NCBI GenBank assembly: GCA_030144725.1 | Contig: JASKMD010000006.1 | Location: 5,552,341 to 5,616,340, forward strand | Direction of reading: 5' to 3' | Source: Haematococcus lacustris | Lineage: Eukaryota > Chlorophyta > Chlorophyceae > Chlamydomonadales > Haematococcaceae | DNA: 64,000 nucleotides | In this document: piece after piece, positions 56,866-64,000 of the stretch | Layout: each line of letters starts with the position of its first letter | How positions within the stretch are numbered: the stretch's first letter is position 1 | Program-made: the position numbers and the translations under genes | Notes under the pieces: model-generated | The model's database searches: none | Seen by the model: only the letters and a program-made list of their open reading frames with translations | What the model was told of the DNA's origin: nothing

Positions 56866-57444
56866 GGCGTCAGGGAACAGCAGCAGCACCACCAGGAGCA
56901 GAAGCAGCAGCAGCAGCAGCAGCAGCAGGAACAGGGCGTCAGGGAACAGCAGCAGCACCACCAGGAGCAGAAGCAGCAGCAGCAGCAGGAGGGGGCCCAA
57001 GACCAGCAGCAGGCAGGCGTCCAGTGCCTAATGAGTCGCCCCCAGCCGCTGCCTGCCCCTCGACAGCCAGGCCTACCAGGGACAGCCAGGGATTCCCCCA
57101 ACGACTTCCATCCCCACCAGCCAGCTGCCCCACCCCCGCAACTGCAGCGCGCACTCGTCCCCGGTCAGAACCCTGCCCCTGCTGCCCATGACACCACCCC
57201 TTGCCACAACCCCTGCCCAGGGGCTCCCACCGCCGCATCCGGCCTGCACCGCCCTCCTGTCTCCATGGGCCCAGGGCAGGCAGTGGCGGCAGGAGCCCTG
57301 CCAGGCCACCCCCTTGTCGGCTGTGGGGCCCTGCACACACCTCCTTCCCAGGGTCAGACTCTGGTGGGGGGTACCATGGGGCAAGCCCTGCAGCTGTCGC
57401 TGCTGTATGAGGAGCTGGAGGAGGATGTTGACGGGGGTGCCTAG
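53651..57444 (+). CDS. RAD18: RAD18-type E3 ubiquitin ligase
   Basis: Post-replication repair ligase that, with RAD6, monoubiquitinates PCNA in the nucleus. Exons 53651-53781, 53856-55374, 55795-57444; 3,300 nt, 1,099 residues. RING C3HC4 at 25-68 (Cys25, Cys28, Cys40, His42, Cys45, Cys48, Cys65, Cys68), split by intron 1 at GHS|F. UBZ4 finger at 236-256 (CPVC then HLDAC; Cys237, Cys240, His252, Cys256). SAP domain about 516-550 (LVYHVLRDKELRLKLQQQG), followed across intron 2 by WVERYAGYRRWVQAEL, matching the order and SAP context of RAD18. It is over twice the human length (495) because of Gln/Pro/Ser-rich inserts, including a (DP)n run from CCCTGA repeats near 54957 and polyGln after 56460. 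Met1 at 53651 puts the RING at the expected distance; an in-frame ATG at 53591 is the alternative. Confidence 0.88.
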
Positions 57445-57634
57445 TCAGAGGCACAGTGGATGGCCCCGCTCAATGTGGGCCACTGCTGCCCTCACCGTCA
57501 CCACTGATTATGGCACAGAGCTGACGGAATAAGGGGTGGGGTGGGCTGCTGCAATTTATTGTATGCGCTTCAGTGCATGGTATTCGCATGGACAAGCTGT
57601 GAGAAGGAATGAGTTGTGGAGCCAACTATCTGCA

Positions 57635-57639
57635 TGTAA
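57635..57639 (+). terminator. Candidate polyadenylation signal TGTAA
   Basis: 191 nt after the RAD18 stop codon. Confidence 0.5.
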
Positions 57640-58380
57640 CCACTGCCGCCAAGTGGACCTAGTTTTGTACTTTATTACCAAACAATGTGCAGCCTGCAGC
57701 CCCAACGGCCGTCCCCATTGGGCTTCCTGTTGTCCTTGTCACAAGGAGCTGCGTTGGCTCCTACCGGCAGTTATGACGCTCCTATTGGCCCGGTAACGGA
57801 GGCTGGCAGAACGAGGTGTCCACAACCTCATCAGGCCGTAGCTTGAACCGGGTTGGCGTCATTGCCAGGCGTTGAGTCAATGATGCAGCAGCCAAACCCT
57901 CTCTATAAGTAGCAGCACCAGCCTCATTGTAGCCTATTCTGCTCAAGCTCACCTCCAGCCACACACAGACACAGCAACACCACCGGAGCGTTTGTGCATA
58001 GCTGCATGGTGAGTTGTAGTAGCCCCTGGGTCAGAGCGCAAACTGGCTTTGTAGGGGTGAGCAGAGGGGCAGATCAGGCCAGTTATGGCGGCCCTTCCTC
58101 ACACTGGCCACAGCGGCAGCTGTTCCCTTGCATCAATATGGCGTCGTAACTATTGTGATAGTGACAGGACAGCAGTGTGAAGAGTAGAGCCAAGTTTGGT
58201 TCAGGGGCAGCTGACTCATCCTTACGAAGGGGGAGGAGCCCTTCACAGTCGTGAAAACAGATAGCTGGGCTTGTTGAGGTGGTATAGCTTGAGGTTGCTA
58301 CCGCAGCTACCTCTACGGCCTGGGTCCAAGCGCGTTACGACAACATCGGTCAGCAGCAGCGGCGGCGGCAGCGGCAGGCG

Positions 58381-58848
58381 CTGGGGCTGGGGCTGGGGCT
58401 GGGGCTGGGGCTGGGGCTGGGGCTGGGGCTGGGGCTGGGGCTGGGGCTGGGGCTGGGGCTGGGGCTGGGGCTGGGGCTGGGGCTGGGGCTGGGGCTGGGG
58501 CTGGGGCTGGGGCTGGGGCTGGGGCTGGGGCTGGGGCTGGGGCTGGGGCTGGGGCTGGGGCTGGGGCTGGGGCTGGGGCTGGGGCTGGGGCTGGGGCTGG
58601 GGCTGGGGCTGGGGCTGGGGCTGGGGCTGGGGCTGGGGCTGGGGCCGGGGCTGGGGCTGGGGCTGGGGCTGGGGCTGGGGCTGGGGCTGGGGCTGGGGCT
58701 GGGGCTGGGGCTGGGGCTGGGGCTGGGGCTGGGGCTGGGGCTGGGGCCGGGGCTGGGGCTGGGGCTGGGGCTGGGGCTGGGGCTGGGGCCGGGGCTGGGG
58801 CTGGGGCTGGGGCTGGGGCTGGGGCTGGGGGCTGGGGCTGAAGCCTAG
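58381..58848 (+). repeat. (GGGGCT)n hexamer array
   Basis: About 78 units with a few GGGGCC variants, plus-strand G-rich. Its (GW)n reading is not a real protein. Confidence 0.97.
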
Positions 58849-58910
58849 TGTGGCTGGGGTGGCAGGGTAGGCTCGGGCGCGAGGTGGCCGGTGCCTGCTA
58901 GCATCTTGCC

Positions 58911-59102
58911 ATGGAAGTGGTGGCAGCGCAGCGGTGGGATGCCTTTGTCGCGGCGGTCTTGGCGGGTTCTGCTGCTGAGACGCAGAGGTGGTCGAGCCTC
59001 AGGCAGCATCTGCAGCCGCGCCGAACACCGTCCGCACCCGTTAGCGGTGCACTGGCGGCTGTCCGCAGGAGCGAGGCGGTAGCACGTCTTCCTGAAGGCT
59101 GA
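58911..59102 (+). CDS. Small hypothetical protein, 63 residues
   Basis: ATG to TGA open frame starting MEVVAAQRWDAFVAAVLAG, Ala-rich and helix-like, without repeats. Could be a short gene or an upstream exon of the gene starting at 59578; no motif recognised. Confidence 0.25.
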   Translation: MEVVAAQRWDAFVAAVLAGSAAETQRWSSLRQHLQPRRTPSAPVSGALAAVRRSEAVARLPEG

Positions 59103-59577
59103 GACTTAGGGTGGTGGGCGGACAGACACAAACTGCCACAAAGAGGACTGCACGGAATTCTGCAAGGCGCCCGAGCTACGACCTGATTGTGGAGCTCTGT
59201 ACTTTCCAGCTCTTTGTAATGTACAGTATACACAAGCTTTCATTACCTCAAGCTTCACACTGGAAGTACGCATCGTGAGAAGTGTTCCAAGTCTCCAGAT
59301 GGTGTCACCACTGTGACAGCTATGTGTGGAATCTCACTCTAGAAAACTTGCCTCCGACCTGTCTCCTCGGCAGGCCAGACCTCGTGACCTTGAGTAGCGG
59401 CTCCGTACCTTGCGGCTTTAGGCCATCGAACCGACTTCCTGCGACGACGTCACAACCTCGATCCGACGATGGCTCGAGCCTAGCATTCAACAGACCCAAC
59501 TGTAGCTTTAAGCGCGCCAGGCAGCTGCTGAAGGTATCCGAGGCAGCTGGAGCTGCATCTGGTCCCTTACCCCGGCG

Positions 59578-60611
59578 ATGGACGGGCGGGTGCAGGGTTT
59601 GCTCAAGAACAGCCTGGATCGCATCCATGCGCTGGTTCGGGTGGGCATCTCTGGCGCAACGCAGCATCAGCACTGCGCGCACAGTGGCGGCATTCAAACT
59701 GACGCAATTGACGCAATTGGCGCGCAGGACGAGCTCATCGCGCTGGTAGCTCAGGTGCTTGGCATCCCTCGTGGGGCCAGCGTGGAAGCCCTTGTGGACA
59801 CGTACCCGAGTGTGCTTACCGCGGTTCCTACAGCTTTCGGCCAGGCTTTCGTGACCCATTTGCTCCCTGAGCTCGCAACCTTGCTAGCAGCGTGCGGGGG
59901 CACCGCGCAGCATGCAGCACACAGCCCCGAACCCCGTCGGGAGCAGCAACAGGCCCAAATGCTGCAGACTGCCGAGTCCGATGGCACCTCGTTCTTGAAT
60001 CAGCTGGTTCCCCAGCTCTTGCTCCAAGATATCAACAGCGGCCGTCCGCTGCCCTGCAGCAATAGTGATGTTGGTAGGTTGATGGCAGCCGAGGCATCGC
60101 AGTTCCGAGGATCCTTTCCTGGAAGCTCCGCCCCAACCCGCTCCGCCACCCCACCCTGGGACCCCGCGTCATCGCCTGCGTTTGGCAGCCCCGGGGTCGA
60201 CTGGAGCAACCTCGCTCACTTCCCGCACAAGGGTAACAGCCCTGCGCCAGGCGAGCGCCACGGGTTCGCCAGCGCCGAGGGCAGCATGAACGCCAAGCCC
60301 CCTGCGGCCTCCACTCCCAGTGACCTTGCTGCTGCCTGGGAGCGCTCTCGGCAGCAGCAGCAGCAACAGCAGCAAGCTCAAGACACCCCTCCTTCAACTC
60401 CTGTCAACAGTACCATGGCCTCAGCCTCCCACAAGGCACGCCAGGCCAGCCCCCTGTCACCTCTGTACACTGATAGGCCAGGTTCCTGGCAGCAGCTGAG
60501 TGCAGGTCTGGCTGCCTCCATGTACGCACAGGCCACCAGCAGCCCCCAGTTGCAGCAGCGGGGAACGCCACTGCCGCCATCTCCGTCCCCACCGCCTGGC
60601 GCACAGCTGAG

Positions 60612-60646
<35 letters not shown>

Positions 60647-60730
60647 GGGGAGCAAAGGAGCAGCAGTGTGGAACTGGTGAGGCAGAGGCCCAGTCTGCAG
60701 CTAAGGAGCAGCAGACACCGGAGCTGCAGG

Positions 60731-60773
<43 letters not shown>

Positions 60774-63700
60774 GCTGCACCAGCAGCAGCAGGGTATGGA
60801 GGAATACGACCCTTCTCAAGCCAGGCAGTCAGTGAGCCGCACTAGCCTGGAGCACCGTATGCTGTTTCAGAAACTGAGCCCTGCTCCTTCACCCACCCCC
60901 CAGGCCCCCAGCCCCTTCCCTCCCTCCATGCTGGCCCACCTGGCCTCCTCCCCCTCCCCCTCCCCTGCCTCCTACCCCACACAACTGGACATGCGACCTG
61001 GCCTGGGCAGCAGTGACTACAGCGGCCACTTCTTTGCCTCGCCCGCCCAGGCCGGCACGCCTGGCAGCCTGTCCCCCTGCGGCAGCATGCGTGGCCTCAG
61101 CTCGCTCAGCAGCCGCCTGATGCATGCGGGCGGGTCCATGGGCTCTGGCCCGGGCTCTGCCTTCTCCTCCTTCATGGGCCTGCCCCCTGGCCTGGCCCAC
61201 CAGGGCGCCACCTCGGGCCCCCTGACAGGTAGGCAAGCTGCATGCAGGATTGATCTGGGTGGGTCTCATGACGGCTGCTGTGGCCTGGCTGCTGGTCTAG
61301 GGGCACCACTGCTGCAAGAGCTCTTGCCTGGCTCCCCTGTTCTGGTGCAGCTTAGGCAGCCGCCTGGAGTGCTTGCAGCCTGCAGGCCAGTCCTCCTGTA
61401 TGTGCTGCGATCACTGGTGTAGACAAGCACTGTGCGCCAGGACATGTTAGGGATCAGGCTGTAGCTTCTCCTGGACCTGGACCTGGCCCTGATGCTTAAT
61501 CTGGCGCTGCCCCTGCCTCTGACCTTCCCTACCCTCTACACAACCACCCACCCCTGGCCTTGGCACCCCTGCCTCCGCCCCCCTGCCTCTGGCCCTCCCC
61601 CTGCAGGTCCCTCTTTGGCTGGGCTGAACAGCGGCTCAGGCAATGGCAGCGCAGCAGACGACCTGCAGGTGAGGGCCGGGCTGGGGTGTTGTTGCCTGTT
61701 TCAGCCAGCCAGGCACTGATAGGTAGAGGCAGACTGGCTGGGCTGGGTGCAATGAAAATGTGAAGGAGCTTGGAGGTGCTGTGAGCTGTACCATCATCCA
61801 GGTTGGGAGCAGGAGGGGCTGCTGTACCTAGCTGTTACACATGGCTGACTGTGCCACTTGCCTGACACTTGGAGGTGCTACAGGTGTCACACCAGATGCT
61901 GCTGGTGGCCTGTGCTATGGCCTGTGCTGCCCTGGTCTTGTCACCCTGTCCATGCGCTGTGTATAGCACATGGGTTCTATGTAGAGCAAAAGCAGGGTAG
62001 AAGCAGGTGTGTGTGCATGCTGGCAGTGATGAATTGTATAGGAGCTGCCCCTGCCCCTGCCTCTGCCAGAGCGCTTCCTCCCCGCTGCCCACCCTGGGGC
62101 AAGACATGGTGGGCGGTGGCGGCTTTGCCTCGCATGAAATGCTGTGTGAGTGGGTGCGCCGGGAGGGGTTGGGGCAGCTAGTGCAGGTTGCTGCGCAGTG
62201 TAGACGTGGCTGGGATGGTGCTGCCTGGCTAGCTGCAGCCCCACCTTGGCTTGGTCGACAGGCATGACCATGGCTGCTGTGCTTGTTAGCATGCTGATGC
62301 TGCACCCGCACCGTCCTTGCCTGCTCTAGTGTCTATCGTCACTCCACCTGCTGCTGTTCCTGCCGGGACCATCGGTGTTCAAACAGTTTTGCTATGCGTG
62401 TGTGTCCCTCCATACCTCCACTGTGCCAGTCCTGACCCATTGCTGCTTTGTAGTGCTTGTCAGTTCACATCTGCTTCACTCTGTGCCCCTGACTGACAAT
62501 GCCAGCCACCACCCTCCACCCCTGACTGACAATCCTGACTGACAATCCTGACGCCCCTGACTGACAATGCCAGCCACCACCCTCCACCCCGCCCTCCTGC
62601 TGCCGTTGCTGCCTACAGTGGGCAAGCAGCCCCTCACGCCTGACATGCGCAGCTCATGCTTCCTGTCCAGCTCCCTCACCCCTCCCTCACCCCCTCCGAC
62701 CCTGGCTTACCCAGCCACGGGCACAACCTCTCCCTATGCCTCCTCTCGCCAATTGGCAGCCGGCATGTCTGGGGCAGCCAGCACTTGCCCCAGCCCTGGC
62801 GGCCTGCACAGCAGCAGCGCCTCCCATGCCAGCCAGGTGGCTGCACAGCTGTACAACATGGCTGCGGTGATGAGCAGTGCGGCGGCGGCAGCAGCAGCAG
62901 CAGCCAACAGCGGGCCAGGCGGGGCTGGGCCAGGGGGGCTGAATGGTGGGTTGGGTTTGGCAGCCAGCCCAGGGGCAGCACGCTTGCTGGCCGGCTCCGG
63001 AGGATCTCTGACCGCGGCTGGCTTGCCAGGGCGCTTCAAGGCCTGGCCTCTAGTGGTGCAGCAGCGGGTGCTGGACCTTGTGGCCAACAACCCCATCCTA
63101 TCGGTAAGAGTGGCTGTAAGGAATGTGGGCTGGACACCTGCCACTGCGATGGGCTGGGCAGGTGTGTGTAGTGAAGCGTATAGTGAAGTTCGCAAAGTGA
63201 CTGTGTTACAGCGCAAGTCCACCTCTTCTCAGCGGCATTTCATAGCGAATGGAGGAGGAAGGAGATGGGACCTGTTGGCGGAGGCCTGCCTAATTGACTT
63301 GATGTAGGAACCAAGGACCTTGCCCGCTGAGTTCATGCCTTCTCTGTCCTGCCTGCATTACAGCCTGCTTAGTGGAAGCTGTGTGTTGACCTGGGATTAG
63401 TGTGATGCAACACAGTGTGGTGTGTTGCGATGTGTGCAGTTGCGTGATTTTGACGACAAGGTCACTGCCAAGATCTGTACCTTGGTGGAAACGTATGGCA
63501 AGGGCGAGGCGCTGGCTATGCTGGACCACCTGGAGCACCGCATGCGCACCAAGCAGGTCAGCAGCAGCAGGGGGAGCAGCAGGCGGGAAGGAGAAGAAAG
63601 GGGGGTGCAGGGAAAGGAAGGGTGGGACCAGGCATCACAGCGAAAGGAGCTGGGTAGAGGCTGAGGGGAGGAGGGTGTGGCAGGATCCGAGGTGGGCAGA

Positions 63701-63977
63701 TGTGTGATCTTATGGCCTGTGATGTGATCTGGTTGCGGTGAGGGTCACGTGTGCACACTGCACTGGCAGCAGCGGGTGATGCCGACGCAGCTCCCTAACT
63801 CCACCCTGCACCAGGCAACACCCAGCCATTCTCTGTTGTACTGCCTTGTGATCAAATAGAGTGAGACTGGCTAATAGTGTGACTGTCGTTCCTGCCCCAT
63901 GCTGCCTGCAGGGCACCATGAAGAATGGTCCAGGCTACTTGGATGTGGCGGTGTGCAGCCACATCGACATGCTGAAG
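59578..63977 (+). CDS. Gln-rich protein with hnRNP Q/R-like NURR domain, 3' end outside window
   Basis: Exons 59578-61228, 61607-61668, 62070-62145, 62619-63103, 63440-63556, 63912-63977 give 819 codons in phase; a donor (AAG|GTATGT) shows the gene continues. The first exon starts MDGRVQGLLKNSLDRIHALV, has a helical stretch (LIALVAQVLGIPRGASVEAL) and then Gln-rich runs at about 255-263, 344-350 and 383-405, plus Pro/Ser-rich linker. Exons 4-6 encode VVQQRVLDLVANNPILS, LRDFDDKVTAKI, GEALAMLDHLEHRMR and GTMKNGPGYLDVAVCSHIDML. This pattern resembles the acidic N-terminal (NURR) domain of hnRNP Q/R (SYNCRIP) proteins, so RRM domains might be expected beyond the window. An RNA-binding regulator is inferred; without the C-terminus this is provisional. 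Confidence 0.65.
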
Positions 63978-64000
63978 GTATGTGCGGCTGGGCAGGGCAG

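Larger units (their letters stand above)
57445..59577. other. Intergenic region between RAD18 and the hnRNP-like gene
   Basis: Contains the RAD18 3' UTR, the (GGGGCT)n array and a short open frame at 58911-59102. The last ~450 bp may be 5' UTR and promoter of the next gene. Confidence 0.45.

Overview
The window reads as nuclear DNA of a chlorophycean green alga. Supporting signs are a complete channelrhodopsin gene, a CRY-DASH-type photolyase/cryptochrome gene, genes cut into many short exons by GT-AG introns, TGTAA motifs 130-220 nt after three stop codons, Gln/Ala-rich proteins, and very long GC-rich simple repeats. A volvocalean such as Haematococcus is my best guess; this is inference from gene content, not a sequence match. 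Exon structures below were built by hand from splice signals, reading phase and family motifs. Six models give lengths divisible by three across all junctions (channelrhodopsin, hydrolase, kinase, 208-residue protein, RAD18 and the in-window part of the last gene), which is the main internal check.

Layout. 983-13,900 (minus): ankyrin-repeat protein kinase of the plant RLK/Pelle-like type, its introns filled with simple repeats and foldback elements. 16,697-25,476 (plus): an unrecognised multi-exon gene with a 49-copy 40-bp array starting at a 5' splice site. 26,586-30,425 (minus): a 14-exon, 679-residue channelrhodopsin, the highlight of the window. 30,625-32,591 (minus): a 292-residue alpha/beta hydrolase. 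34,514-38,653 (minus): CRY-DASH-type photolyase/cryptochrome whose C-terminal half cannot be found. 39,029-41,374 (plus): a 208-residue membrane protein of unknown function.

41,758-50,083 is a transposon nest: a short retrocopy with a LINE tail (16-bp target-site duplication), then a 5'-truncated LINE (19-bp duplication) split by a 4.1-kb terminal-inverted-repeat DNA transposon. 50.1-53.6 kb is low-complexity DNA including about 1.5 kb of (GGGCT)n. 53,651-57,444 (plus): a RAD18-type ubiquitin ligase (RING, UBZ4, SAP). Two pieces of its coding exon recur elsewhere in the window. 59,578 to the right edge (plus): the 5' part of a Gln-rich protein with an hnRNP Q/R-like N-terminal acidic (NURR) domain.

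The channelrhodopsin would drive photocurrents for phototaxis. The CRY-DASH and RAD18 genes belong to light/DNA-repair biology, but nothing shows that these neighbours work together. No rRNA, tRNA or CRISPR was recognised. Most long open frames over simple repeats are artefacts, because a 4-, 5- or 6-base repeat without stops stays open in several frames.
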